DNA from: an uncultured Bacteroidales bacterium
GTDB taxonomy: Bacteria > Bacteroidota > Bacteroidia > Bacteroidales > UBA932
Direction of reading: 5' to 3'
Length of the DNA: 60,395 bases
Assembly: GCA_905234475.1 (NCBI GenBank)
Contig: CAJOHX010000015.1
Location: 1-60,395 of the forward strand
Shown here: piece by piece, positions 9,487-19,971 of the stretch
How positions within the stretch are numbered: the first letter of the stretch is position 1
Layout of the letters: every line of letters begins with the position of its first letter
The notes under the pieces: generated by a model
What the model was told of the DNA's origin: nothing
The model's database searches: none
What the model saw: the letters and a program-made list of their open reading frames with translations, nothing else
Made by a program: the position numbers and the translations under genes

Positions 9487-9517
9487 TTTGTTTATAAAGA
9501 GAAAGTCCGTATCTTTG
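9487..9517 (+). promoter_or_regulatory. Strong Bacteroidota promoter for an orphan leader/small-protein unit
   Basis: TTTG at 9487-9490, 19 bp spacer, TATCTTTG at 9510-9517: an exact match to the consensus. Transcription should begin near 9522-9525 and runs into the hairpin at 9571 and then the small ORF at 9666. Confidence 0.8.
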
Positions 9518-9523
9518 CATCGA

Positions 9524-9610
9524 AACAGTTATTGCCAACAAGGGTGGCAGTGATTTTATGCAAACTATGGAGAGCGCCAGACCTGAGAAGGCGTGGCGCT
9601 CTTTTCTATT
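9524..9610 (+). ncRNA. Short leader or small RNA ending in an intrinsic terminator
   Basis: From the predicted start near 9524 to a hairpin with a perfect 9-bp stem (AGAGCGCCA 9571-9579 / TGGCGCTCT 9594-9602, 14-nt loop) followed by TTTCTATTT. This would give an RNA of about 85 nt, or act as an attenuator for the small gene downstream. An ATG at 9558 runs in frame through the hairpin into the 45-aa ORF, so a leader-peptide arrangement is possible. I cannot match it to a known RNA family by eye. Confidence 0.45.
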
Positions 9611-9611
9611 T
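9571..9611 (+). terminator. Intrinsic terminator or attenuator hairpin
   Basis: 9-bp perfect GC-rich stem with a 14-nt loop, then a T-rich run. It sits between the promoter at 9487 and the small ORF at 9666, so it may control read-through. Confidence 0.6.
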
Positions 9612-9665
9612 AAAGACGGGCGATGTACTCTTCCCACAGGATTCCCACCCAATAACTGTTTCAAC

Positions 9666-9803
9666 ATGCATAAATTCACAATCCTCGTCGGCATATCTGT
9701 ACAAGGTACAAGAGCCAAACGTGTTCGCGTCCACGCTTTCAAGCGCGTCCGAAACGGTAAACCAGAATTTGTGAAGGCACACTGGCGCTATTATAAGCGT
9801 TAG
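9666..9803 (+). CDS. Small basic protein, 45 aa
   Basis: Frame MHKFTILVGISVQG... ending FVKAHWRYYKR and TAA-less TAG stop. It is rich in Arg/Lys and has two copies of a Val-x-x-His-x-(Phe)-(Lys/Trp)-Arg pattern (VRVHAFKR and FVKAHWR) around a central NGK turn. From memory this recalls small basic proteins of phages and mobile DNA with repeated 'V-x-x-Y/H-x-R...G' units, but no family can be named. An in-frame longer form would start at 9558. The real start is chosen at 9666 because the terminator hairpin lies within the longer frame. Promoter at 9487, terminator at 9871. Confidence 0.5.
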   Translation: MHKFTILVGISVQGTRAKRVRVHAFKRVRNGKPEFVKAHWRYYKR

Positions 9804-9870
9804 CGCAGGCCTTGACCAGTTCTCGTAACTGGTGCTTCTCCGTTCGTCCGTCTTAGGGGCTTGCCCCGGA

Positions 9871-9898
9871 AGCCACTCCCTGGCGGGGGTGGCTTTTT
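9871..9898 (+). terminator. Intrinsic terminator of the small-protein unit
   Basis: 10-bp stem (9871-9880 / 9885-9894, one G-T pair) with a 4-nt loop and a T-tract at 9894-9898. A smaller GGGGC-TT-GCCCC hairpin precedes it (about 9856-9867). Confidence 0.75.
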
Positions 9899-9920
9899 GC
9901 TGGAGGTCTACCCACGGGGG

Positions 9921-10670
9921 CTATGGCTGGCAGCGGGCCACGAAGGCCTCGAAGAGGCGGAGCCAGCGGGTGTCGCCGGCCTGGAGGTCCTTCTCGGGGT
10001 GGAACTGGACGGCCCAGAGCTGCTCGTTCTCATAGGCCTCGACGAGGCCGTCCGCCGTGTGGGCGGTGGCCCGGACGCCGGGGGCGAGGGCCTTGACGCC
10101 CTGGTGGTGGAAGGAATTGACACTCAGTGAGTCCGTGCCGTAGATTTCCGCCAGGACGCTCCCGGGTTCCAGCCCAATCAGGTGCGTCGCTCCCCCACCA
10201 TGCTTCACTTCCGTGCCGAACTGGGTCGGAAGGTCCTGGTACAGGGAGCCGCCCATGACCACGTTCATCAGCTGTTCGCCGCGGCAGATGGCCAGGATGG
10301 GCTTGCCGCTGGCAAGCGCGGCTTTCGCCAGAAGGCTGTCGCTATAATCCCGCACCGCGTCCACATGGACGGTCTCGTTCCAGATCTCCTCCCCGTACCA
10401 CTGCGGGCTCACATCCTCTCCGCCGGAGAAAACGATGCCGTCCAACGCGTCCAGCAGCTCCTCTGCCCGCGCATAGCTGTCAAGGGTGGGCAGCACGACG
10501 GCCACACCGCCCGCGCGCTGGATGGCCTCCGTGTAGGTCGTGGCCAGCTGGGTGGCGCCGGACGAAGAGCGGGAGCAGGTGATGCCGATGACCGCAAGGG
10601 ACACCGGGGTGCGGCGTCCGCCGCAGGCCGTCAGAAGCAGAAGGGACAGAAGGAGCAGATACTTTCGCAT
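9921..10670 (-). CDS. Class I glutamine amidotransferase-like lipoprotein (PuuD/gamma-glutamyl-GABA hydrolase family)
   Basis: Probable gamma-glutamyl amide hydrolase of the peptidase C26 family, 249 residues. It begins with a lipoprotein signal (LLLLTAC, Cys16), so it acts outside the cytoplasm, unlike cytosolic PuuD. The nucleophile elbow AICRGEQLMNV contains Cys129; the partner His and Glu are in VQFHPEKD near residue 220, and FHHQG matches PuuD. It is the last gene of the operon that starts with hut genes, 4 bp after the GltS-type permease. It would release glutamate from gamma-glutamyl compounds, consistent with a glutamate theme; the substrate is inferred. Confidence 0.85.
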   Translation of the reverse strand: MRKYLLLLSLLLLTACGGRRTPVSLAVIGITCSRSSSGATQLATTYTEAIQRAGGVAVVLPTLDSYARAEELLDALDGIVFSGGEDVSPQWYGEEIWNETVHVDAVRDYSDSLLAKAALASGKPILAICRGEQLMNVVMGGSLYQDLPTQFGTEVKHGGGATHLIGLEPGSVLAEIYGTDSLSVNSFHHQGVKALAPGVRATAHTADGLVEAYENEQLWAVQFHPEKDLQAGDTRWLRLFEAFVARCQP

Positions 10671-10674
10671 GGGA

Positions 10675-11877
10675 CTAACGGATGAAATTCAGGAACAGGG
10701 TCACCACCCCGGTATTGATGATATCGACGAACATGGCCCCGACGATCGGCACCACGATGAAGGGATTGACCGCATAGCGGTATTTGAAGCACACGGCGGA
10801 CATGTTGGCCATCGCGTTGGGCGTGGCCCCGAGGCCGAAGCCGCACAGCCCGCTGACCATCACCGCGCCGTCGTAGTCCCTGCCCAGCAACGGGAAGGCC
10901 ACGAAAGCGGCGTACAGGGCCATGAAGGCCACCTGGCAGACCAGGATCAGGCAGAGCGGCAGGGCGATAGAGGCCAGCTCCCAGAGCCGCAGGAACGACA
11001 TCGCCATCCCGAGGAACAGCGACAGGCAGATCTCCCCCAGCGACACGACCCGGCCCTCTTGCCCGCTCTGTGCCCAGAGGGGGCTGAAGCCCAGCAGGTT
11101 GCGCAGGACCACCGCCACGAGCAGCGCGCCGAAATAGGTCGGGAACGTGACCCCCGTCATGGCAAGCAGCTTGCTCACGCAGGCGCCCAGCGCCATGGCG
11201 GCAAGCACCAGGCAGACGGTGAAAAGATACCCCCAGGGAGCGCGCTCCGCGCCATGGGGATGAGCTGCCCCGGGGTCCGGCTTGCCCGCATGGGCGGCGG
11301 AAGGCTCCGCCAGATGCTTCCTGCGGATCAGGCGCTCCGCCAGCGGGCCGCCCAGCAGGGACCCCGCCACCAGGCCGAAGGTCGCCGCCGCCATCGTAAT
11401 GGAAGAAGCGCCGGCCAGGCCCATTTCCTCCAGCAGCGGGAAGAAGCCGCCCGCCGTGCCGTGGCCGCCGCACATCGGGATGGAGCCGGCCGCCATGCCC
11501 AGCAGCGGATCCTGCCCCAGCCCGCGGGCGATTCCCACGGACAGCAGGTTCTGCGTCACGATCAGCCCGGCCACCAGCAGGATCATCATCAGCAGCGGCC
11601 GCCCGCCCTTGCGAAGGACGCGCAGGTCGCACTGGAAGCCCACCGAGGTGAAAAAGGCGATCATGAAAAAGTCCCGCAGCGTCCCGTCGAAATGGCACTC
11701 CACCCCGCCCAACGCATACAGGGAAAGGGTCAGCAGCGAAATGATCAGCCCGCCCGTCACCGGAGCGGGAATGCAATGCCGCTTCAGGAAGGGAACCTTG
11801 CGGGTCAGGAACAGCCCCAGCATCAGGGCCGCCACCCCTACTCCCGCACTCTGATACAAATCCAGACTGACCGTCAT
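10675..11877 (-). CDS. gltS: Sodium/glutamate symporter, GltS (ESS) family
   Basis: Integral membrane transporter of 400 residues with about ten hydrophobic segments in two inverted halves. The N-terminus (PAPVTGG and SVGFQCDL) and C-terminal GLCGFGLGATPNAMANM are the re-entrant-loop signatures of the ESS family. It exchanges or imports glutamate with Na+. It lies 12 bp after the LD-carboxypeptidase gene and 4 bp before the amidotransferase gene. Glutamate is the end product of the hut enzymes encoded upstream, so uptake or overflow of glutamate is a plausible role; the direction cannot be read from sequence. Confidence 0.92.
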   Translation of the reverse strand: MTVSLDLYQSAGVGVAALMLGLFLTRKVPFLKRHCIPAPVTGGLIISLLTLSLYALGGVECHFDGTLRDFFMIAFFTSVGFQCDLRVLRKGGRPLLMMILLVAGLIVTQNLLSVGIARGLGQDPLLGMAAGSIPMCGGHGTAGGFFPLLEEMGLAGASSITMAAATFGLVAGSLLGGPLAERLIRRKHLAEPSAAHAGKPDPGAAHPHGAERAPWGYLFTVCLVLAAMALGACVSKLLAMTGVTFPTYFGALLVAVVLRNLLGFSPLWAQSGQEGRVVSLGEICLSLFLGMAMSFLRLWELASIALPLCLILVCQVAFMALYAAFVAFPLLGRDYDGAVMVSGLCGFGLGATPNAMANMSAVCFKYRYAVNPFIVVPIVGAMFVDIINTGVVTLFLNFIR

Positions 11878-11889
11878 CTGCGCAAATGC

Positions 11890-12825
11890 TTATAAGTCAA
11901 ACTGCAGGCAGGAACCGTCCGGGCGCACCTCCAGGGTCGCCGGGGCGCCCATGACCAGCGGGAGGTTGACCCCGCCGTGGCCGGCGGGAAATCCGCACAG
12001 GACCGGGATGCCGCTCTCCGGCAGGATCCGCACGATCATCTCCTCCACGCTCGCGTAGGTGAATTCCCCGGCGCAGCCGGTGAAATCCCCCAGGATGATG
12101 CCGCGGCAGCGCTCCATCAGGCCGCGCAGCAGGAGCATGTTCAGCATGCGGTCGATGTGGTGCATCGACTCCTCGATCTCTTCGACGAACAATATAAAAC
12201 CGTTGCGGCGCGTGACGTCCGCCCAGCTGTCCAGCAGGGGTATGAGTGTGCTCAGATTGCCCCCCACAAGCGTGCCGGAGGCCTTTCCGGGCCGGTTCAG
12301 CGGATTCGCGGGCAGCTCGTAGCGGGGCACCTTCCCGACCAGCAGGTCGTGTAATTTCTGACAGCTCTCGCTTTGCCCCCGGGATGCCGCCAGGGTGGAA
12401 TCCATCGGGCCGTGGATGGCCATGACGCCGGCGCAGGCCTCCATGCTGAGGAGCGTCGTGATGTCGCTGAAGCCGATCAGCCATTTGGGGTCGGCGGTGA
12501 AAACCTCCGCCGTCAGCGCCTCCACAAAATGGAAAGTGCCGTAGCCGCCGCGGTTGCAAAGGATCGCCCGGATCGTCGGATCATGCAGGGCCCGGCGAAG
12601 GTCCTCGAGCCGCTCCGCATCCGTGCCGGCATAGCGCCCGGCGTCCATCCGCCCGACATGCTCCCCAAGCACGGGCTCAAAGCCCCAGCCGCGCAGGACC
12701 TCCGCCGCCCCGGTCACGTTCTGCAGAGGCGTGCGATACGCCGGCGAGACCATGGCGACCTTGTCCCCGGGCCGCAGGGCCGGCGGGACGATGCACTTAA
12801 TACTTTCTTTGCTTGCTGATGCCAT
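11890..12825 (-). CDS. LD-carboxypeptidase / MccF-like peptidase (family S66)
   Basis: Serine peptidase of 311 residues that in characterised relatives trims the terminal D-Ala from murein tetrapeptides during cell-wall recycling. The family motifs are CNRGGYGTFHFV, GFSDITTLLSM, FVEEIEESMHHIDRM and the C-terminal GFPAGHGGVNLPLV; the Ser, Glu and His of the triad are expected in the last three. There is no signal peptide. The first 28 bp overlap the end of the GH9 gene upstream, so translation is probably coupled; a later start would cut into the conserved RPGDKVAMVSPA strand. Confidence 0.92.
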   Translation of the reverse strand: MASASKESIKCIVPPALRPGDKVAMVSPAYRTPLQNVTGAAEVLRGWGFEPVLGEHVGRMDAGRYAGTDAERLEDLRRALHDPTIRAILCNRGGYGTFHFVEALTAEVFTADPKWLIGFSDITTLLSMEACAGVMAIHGPMDSTLAASRGQSESCQKLHDLLVGKVPRYELPANPLNRPGKASGTLVGGNLSTLIPLLDSWADVTRRNGFILFVEEIEESMHHIDRMLNMLLLRGLMERCRGIILGDFTGCAGEFTYASVEEMIVRILPESGIPVLCGFPAGHGGVNLPLVMGAPATLEVRPDGSCLQFDL

Positions 12826-15169
12826 ACAGATATGCGAGCAGGGCGGTCTTGCCGCGCATGGTCTCGCGCGGCGTGAACTCGCCGTTCACCCAGAGATAAC
12901 GTTGGTTGAAAAAAGACTCTTGGCGCGGCCAGCCGCCGGTGTTCCAGTCGGGATAGCAGCGCCTGAGCAGGATCTGCGCATCGCCGCCGTCGCCGCGCGA
13001 CCAGGTCTCCGTGCCGTTGAACGGCGTCTGGCCGGGGTGCGTGCCCGGCACGCCGTCGTTGCGGCCCGTGGAGTAGCAGTCGGTGATGTGGCGCTGGCCC
13101 AGGCCCGTCATTTCTACGGTATTGGACGGATTGCGGCCCAGGCCCCAGTCCGCCTCCAGGTACATGACCCGCTCCAGGTCGATGATGTACGGAAGTGCAG
13201 GCGGCAACTCTCCAAATACAAGGGGTTCTCTTTCAGGATCCTCGTATGTCAGCAGGCCATAGTGCAAGAGCATCAGCAACTGCAGGTTCTCGTTGGTCTG
13301 CCAGCGGGCGTCGGAGGCGGCACGGCGCGAAGGGCGTTCGACCCAGCGCTCCAGATGGTCCGCCAGGGCCTGCGCCTGCACAGCCGCGAGCATGTTGCCG
13401 TACAATTCCGGATAGTGCCGCTCGTGCGGGCACATCAGGTACGCCGCCGTGCCCCAGAGCTGGTAGTATGCGCCGCCCCGCCCGATCTTGATGACCGGCG
13501 CATCGGGCGCCGTGACGGCACTCTCCGCCGCGAGGATGTCCTCCCAGGCGCGCTCCCCCGTCACATTGTAGAGGAAGGCCGCCGCCATCTGGCGGAAATC
13601 GCGACCGCGCATCTGCTCGTTGCCGATGCCCTGCATCACGTCCAGCTGGAGGTCTTCCTGGCGCTCCGCGAAACAGAAGGCCTTCTCGGCCTCCTCCCTA
13701 TAATAATCGCGCAGCGCGGCATTGCCCTGGATGCGGAAGGCATCCGCAAGCATGGCGCAGTTGGCGGCGTTGGCCCACGCGGCCATGGTGGTACAGCCGG
13801 CCTGGAACATCACGGTCCAGTCCTTATCGGGATTCGTAACTCCCTGGGAATAAGCCTCTCCGTCGCGGATGCTCAGGAAGAAGTCCACCTCGTTGCGGGC
13901 TTCGTCGATAATGTCCGGAATGCCGTTGCCGCTCTCGCGGATGCCCAGGTTGTCTTCGTTGAGACCCCCGTCGGTGAGCAGGTACGGCAACAGCAGGTCA
14001 TAGATATTGGCCACATGCGCGAGGTGGCGGTCCCAGTCGAAGGCGTCGGAGTGGCCGCCGCGCACGTTGGGATTGGTCGGATTGCCCGGCAGGCGGTGCT
14101 GCCAGAAGGCGGACGCCTCCTTCGCCTTGAAATGCGGCTCGTCCCACACATCGCCGCGAAGTCCCCGCCAGTCGGGATGCCAGGGCTGCAGGTCCGTCTT
14201 GTACACGACGAAGCCCTCCGGGTCCTCGCCCGGGACGAAGCGCGGCTGGCGCGGCACGGGGCTGATGCGCGGGTCGATCGGCTCTCCCAGGCGCATGTAG
14301 TAGTAGCCGAGCACCGAATAACGGTACGGCTCGAAATAGACTTCCCGACCGATGTCGAAATCCATGCTGCAGCCCACGTCCTCGACGACGAGGCGGTAGC
14401 GGCCGGGGGTGGCCCAGTCGAAATCAATCTTCCACACGGAACTGCCCGTCAGGTCCTTGCCACCGGCTTCGCGGGCGCTGTCGGAGGCATCTTTCCAGAA
14501 ACGCACCTCGCCCACCGGGTTCGCGACAGCGGCTCTGACATCGTACAGGTAGACCTTTTTCCACTCAAAGCCGCTGTAGTCGCGCTGCCCCCCGTCGCCC
14601 ATCCACAGGTACAGGTCGGCCGCATGGGTGCCGCCCGGCGTATAACCAAGGATGTTGACGTGGACCGCCTCGGACTGCGAGGACCAGATGTCGTAGCGGA
14701 TGCTGGCCGTTGCGACATCGGAGCCCAGGCTCTTGGGAATGTGGACCGTATAGGTGCACCACTGCTGCATCGGGGCGGGCAGGCGCAGGTAGATCCAGTG
14801 GTCCAGCTCGCTGGTGAGCGTGTGGTCGGTGTTCATGGGCTTGGACTTGCGGTACACCGCGGTAGGGCGCTTCCGGCCGCGGAAAGCCCGGTCGTCGGAG
14901 GAGCTCACCGACCAGCCCTTCAGGACGCCGGCGGCGTCCGTGTCGAGCCGGGGCAGGAAGACCTTCAAGGTGTCGTCGCCCTCGGCGAAAGAGTGGCCGA
15001 GATAGGCGCTGGGGCCCGTGGCGTCGTCGCGGTAGCGCACCTCGCCGTCGCGGAAGTGCAGCATCACATAGTCTTTGTCCACGACCTGGATGCCCAGGAA
15101 GTGTGTGGCCTGCGCCGCCTGGGGCAGCAGCAGGAGCAGCAGAATCAAACAGCGGATCGTGTGTCTCAT
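12797..15169 (-). CDS. Secreted glycoside hydrolase family 9 enzyme
   Basis: Probable beta-glycan hydrolase, 790 residues. The start at 15169 gives a clean signal peptide (MRHTIRCLILLLLLLPQAAQA) and overlaps the hutI stop by 4 bp; the longer upstream frame lies inside hutI. An N-terminal cellulase-type immunoglobulin fold (about residues 200-290) is followed by the (alpha/alpha)6 catalytic domain. The usual DAGD base motif is DAFD (GGHSDAFDWDRHL), both Asp kept, Gly replaced by Phe. RQESFFNQRYLW near the C-terminus probably carries the acid Glu. Its place inside a histidine operon is unusual. Endoglucanase versus exo-glucosidase or glucosaminidase cannot be decided. Confidence 0.88.
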   Translation of the reverse strand: MRHTIRCLILLLLLLPQAAQATHFLGIQVVDKDYVMLHFRDGEVRYRDDATGPSAYLGHSFAEGDDTLKVFLPRLDTDAAGVLKGWSVSSSDDRAFRGRKRPTAVYRKSKPMNTDHTLTSELDHWIYLRLPAPMQQWCTYTVHIPKSLGSDVATASIRYDIWSSQSEAVHVNILGYTPGGTHAADLYLWMGDGGQRDYSGFEWKKVYLYDVRAAVANPVGEVRFWKDASDSAREAGGKDLTGSSVWKIDFDWATPGRYRLVVEDVGCSMDFDIGREVYFEPYRYSVLGYYYMRLGEPIDPRISPVPRQPRFVPGEDPEGFVVYKTDLQPWHPDWRGLRGDVWDEPHFKAKEASAFWQHRLPGNPTNPNVRGGHSDAFDWDRHLAHVANIYDLLLPYLLTDGGLNEDNLGIRESGNGIPDIIDEARNEVDFFLSIRDGEAYSQGVTNPDKDWTVMFQAGCTTMAAWANAANCAMLADAFRIQGNAALRDYYREEAEKAFCFAERQEDLQLDVMQGIGNEQMRGRDFRQMAAAFLYNVTGERAWEDILAAESAVTAPDAPVIKIGRGGAYYQLWGTAAYLMCPHERHYPELYGNMLAAVQAQALADHLERWVERPSRRAASDARWQTNENLQLLMLLHYGLLTYEDPEREPLVFGELPPALPYIIDLERVMYLEADWGLGRNPSNTVEMTGLGQRHITDCYSTGRNDGVPGTHPGQTPFNGTETWSRGDGGDAQILLRRCYPDWNTGGWPRQESFFNQRYLWVNGEFTPRETMRGKTALLAYLYGISKQRKY

Positions 15170-16386
15170 GGTATGAAAGGGATTCCCGCCAGGAAGACCT
15201 GGCGGATGAAAGGCGTCTGGTACAGGTACGGGAGCTTCGTCAGCGTCCAGCCGGGCTGCGTGAGGATCAGGTCCGCCCGCTTCCCGGGAGTGATGGATCC
15301 GGTCTCGGCCGACAGGCCCATCGCGTAAGCTGCGTTGAGCGTCACGGCGTTGAAGGCCTGGACCGGCGTGAGGCGCATCCGGATGCATCCCAGGGCCATC
15401 ACGAAGCGCATGTCGCCGCTGGGCGAGCTGCCGGGGTTGTAGTCCGAGGCCAGGGCGATGCCCAGCCCGGCGGCGATGAAGTCGCGCGCCGGGGCATAGG
15501 GGATGCCGAGGAAGAAGGACGAGCCCGGGAGCATCGTCGGCATGGTCTCGCTGCCGCGCAGGGCGTCGATCTCCGCCGCGCCGGCGCGCTCGAGGTGGTC
15601 CACCGACAGCGCGCCGTGGGCCACGCCGACCTGCACGCCGCCGCTGGCGGCGAGTTCGTCGGCGTGGATCTTGGGCCGCAGGCCCAGCGGTGCGGCGGCC
15701 GACAGGATGCGCGCGGTGTCCTCCACAGTGAAGAAGCCCTCGTCGCAGAACACGTCCACGAAATCGGACAGCTCCGCAGCCTGGGGCAGCATGTCGATCA
15801 TGGCCTGCACGTAGTCCTCGTGCGTATAGCCACGGCCCACGGCGTGGGCGCCGAGGAAAGTGGCGCGCACTGCCGCCGGGACGCTGTCGCGGATGCGGCG
15901 GATCACGCGGAGCATCTTCAGCTCGTCCGCCGGGTTGAGCCCGTAGCCGCTCTTGATCTCGAGGGCGCCGGTGCCCTTGGCGAGCATTTCGCGCACGCGC
16001 TCCATCGCCTGGCGGAAAAGTTCATCCTCCGGGGTGGCGTGCAGCAGGTCGGCGGAATTGAGGATGCCCCCGCCCCGCGCGGCGATCTGCTCGTAGCTCA
16101 GGCCCGCGATCTTATCGAGGAACTCGCCGTCGCGGCAGCCGGCATACACGACGTGCGTGTGGCTGTCGCAGAAAGTCGGCATGACCATGCCGCCCCGGGC
16201 ATCTATCCCTGTCATCTCGAGCGAAGTCGAGAGATCTCTCATCTCTCCATACTCCACAATCTTCCCCTCCTCGATCCGCAGCCAGGCATCGTGCAGGACG
16301 CCGGTCTGCGACATCTCCACGCCCTGCTTGCGCAGCACGCCTTCCGGCACGATGCCGACGAGTTCGCCGATATTATAAATAATCAT
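15166..16386 (-). CDS. hutI: Imidazolonepropionase (hutI)
   Basis: Hydrolyses 4-imidazolone-5-propanoate to N-formimino-L-glutamate, third step of histidine breakdown. 406 residues, normal length; the amidohydrolase metal motif CDSHTHVVYAG, the substrate region KSGYGLNP, and HADELAASGGVQVGVAHGALSVDHL are all present. It overlaps hutH upstream by 4 bp and the GH9 gene downstream by 4 bp. A copy of the short palindromic repeat (16210-16240) lies in the coding sequence and supplies DLSTSLEMTG, an extra loop between two early beta strands, without breaking the frame. Confidence 0.97.
   Translation of the reverse strand: MIIYNIGELVGIVPEGVLRKQGVEMSQTGVLHDAWLRIEEGKIVEYGEMRDLSTSLEMTGIDARGGMVMPTFCDSHTHVVYAGCRDGEFLDKIAGLSYEQIAARGGGILNSADLLHATPEDELFRQAMERVREMLAKGTGALEIKSGYGLNPADELKMLRVIRRIRDSVPAAVRATFLGAHAVGRGYTHEDYVQAMIDMLPQAAELSDFVDVFCDEGFFTVEDTARILSAAAPLGLRPKIHADELAASGGVQVGVAHGALSVDHLERAGAAEIDALRGSETMPTMLPGSSFFLGIPYAPARDFIAAGLGIALASDYNPGSSPSGDMRFVMALGCIRMRLTPVQAFNAVTLNAAYAMGLSAETGSITPGKRADLILTQPGWTLTKLPYLYQTPFIRQVFLAGIPFIP
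16210..16240. repeat. REP-like palindromic repeat, copy 1 (inside hutI)
   Basis: Form TGTCATCTCGAGC...GTCGAGAGATCTC. The centre CTCGAGCGAAGTCGAG can fold on itself. Same family as the copies at 17886 and 19210. Confidence 0.8.
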
Positions 16387-17870
16387 ATATACTGTTCCTG
16401 ACGGATAAACTGCACCGACTTCTCGATGAGCGGATGCATGTAGACATCGTTGTCAATGAACGGGACGACCTTGCGGTAATCCGTGAAGATGCGCTCCAGC
16501 AGCGGGGAGGATTTCGCCGGACGGCGGAATTCCAGCGCCTGCGCGGCGTTGAACAGCTCGATGGCGAGCACCGTCTCCGTGTTGTCCACCACGCGGACCA
16601 GTTTCGTAGCTGCGTTGGAGCCCATGCTCACGTGGTCCTCCTGGCCCTGCGACGAAGGGATGGAGTCGCAGGAGGCGGGCCAGCACAGGCCCTTGTTCTG
16701 GCTCACGATGGAGGCCGCGGTGTACTGCGGGATCATGAAGCCGCTGTTCAGGCCGGGGTTGGCCACCAGATACTTCGGGAGGCCGCGCAAGCCGTGGATC
16801 AGCTGGTAGGTGCGGCGCTCGGAGATGCTCGCGAGCTCCGACATTGCAATGGCCAGCGCATCCATCGGGATGGCGATGGGCTCGCCGTGGAAGTTGCCGG
16901 CGGAGATGATCATGTCCTCGTCCGGGAAGATGTTGGGGTTGTCGGTCGCGGAGTTGATCTCGTTCTCTATCACAGACTTGACGTAGTTGATGTTGTCTTT
17001 CACGGCACCGTGGACCTGCGGGATGCAGCGGAAGCTGTAGGGGTCCTGGACATGCTCCTTGGGCCGGCGGATGAGTTCGCTTCCCTCCAGGGTGGAGAGG
17101 AACTTCTTGCCGGTCTCGATCTGGCCCGTATGCGGGCGGATGATATGCGTCAGCGGGAGGAAGGGCTCGATCCGTCCGTCATAGGCGTCCAACGACATCG
17201 CGGCGATGCGGTCGGCCCACTTCGACAGGCGCATGCTCTTGAGCAGGCACCACACGGCGTGGGCGCTCATGAACTGCGTGCCGTTGAGTAGCGCAAGGCC
17301 CTCCTTGGACTGGAGCGTGATGGGCTCCCAGCCCTTCTCGGCCCAGACCTCGGCGGCGGGCCGGACCTGCCCCTTGTACAGGACCTCCCCCAGGCCGATG
17401 AGCGGAAGGCTCATGTGCGCGAGCGGAGCGAGGTCGCCCGAGGCGCCCAGCGAGCCCTGCTGGTAGACCACCGGCAGGATGTCCTCGTTGAACATGTCGA
17501 TCAGGCGCTGCACGGTCTGCAGCTGCACGCCGGAATGGCCGTAGGAGAGGCTCTGCGCCTTGAGGAAGAGCATCAGCTTGACGATCTCGGGGCGCACGGT
17601 CTCCCCCGCCCCGCAGGCGTGGGACATCACCAGGTTGTGCTGCAGCTGCGAGAGCTCGTCGGGCGGGATGGTGACATTATACAGGGAGCCGAAACCCGTG
17701 GTGATGCCGTACATCGGCTTCTCCGGGTCCGCCATCTTGGCGTCCAGGTAACGGCGGCACTTGAGGATGGCCTGCGTGGCTTCGTCCGAAATGACCAGCT
17801 TCGCATGGCCGTCGATGATTTCTTTCAGTCGTTCAAGCGAAAGTCTTTCTTTTGAGATTGAATGTATCAT
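16383..17870 (-). CDS. hutH: Histidine ammonia-lyase (hutH)
   Basis: Deaminates L-histidine to trans-urocanate. 495 residues; the Ala-Ser-Gly triad that cyclises to the MIO cofactor is in GSLGASGDLAPLAHM (about residues 143-157), and YGITTGFGSL carries the catalytic Tyr. The C-terminal SSQGQEDHVSMG signature is also intact. Cytosolic homotetramer in characterised relatives. It lies 17 bp after hutU and overlaps hutI by 4 bp. The start at 17870 gives the expected N-terminus. Confidence 0.97.
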   Translation of the reverse strand: MIHSISKERLSLERLKEIIDGHAKLVISDEATQAILKCRRYLDAKMADPEKPMYGITTGFGSLYNVTIPPDELSQLQHNLVMSHACGAGETVRPEIVKLMLFLKAQSLSYGHSGVQLQTVQRLIDMFNEDILPVVYQQGSLGASGDLAPLAHMSLPLIGLGEVLYKGQVRPAAEVWAEKGWEPITLQSKEGLALLNGTQFMSAHAVWCLLKSMRLSKWADRIAAMSLDAYDGRIEPFLPLTHIIRPHTGQIETGKKFLSTLEGSELIRRPKEHVQDPYSFRCIPQVHGAVKDNINYVKSVIENEINSATDNPNIFPDEDMIISAGNFHGEPIAIPMDALAIAMSELASISERRTYQLIHGLRGLPKYLVANPGLNSGFMIPQYTAASIVSQNKGLCWPASCDSIPSSQGQEDHVSMGSNAATKLVRVVDNTETVLAIELFNAAQALEFRRPAKSSPLLERIFTDYRKVVPFIDNDVYMHPLIEKSVQFIRQEQYI

Positions 17871-17887
17871 AGTTTTTCTTTAATATG

Positions 17888-19960
<2,073 letters not shown>

Positions 19961-19971
19961 TGTATTGATTT

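Noticed and set aside
15170..15388. Longer N-terminus for the GH9 gene in the hut operon
   Set aside because: The extra 73 residues lie within hutI and lack composition of a secreted protein; a perfect signal peptide begins at 15169.
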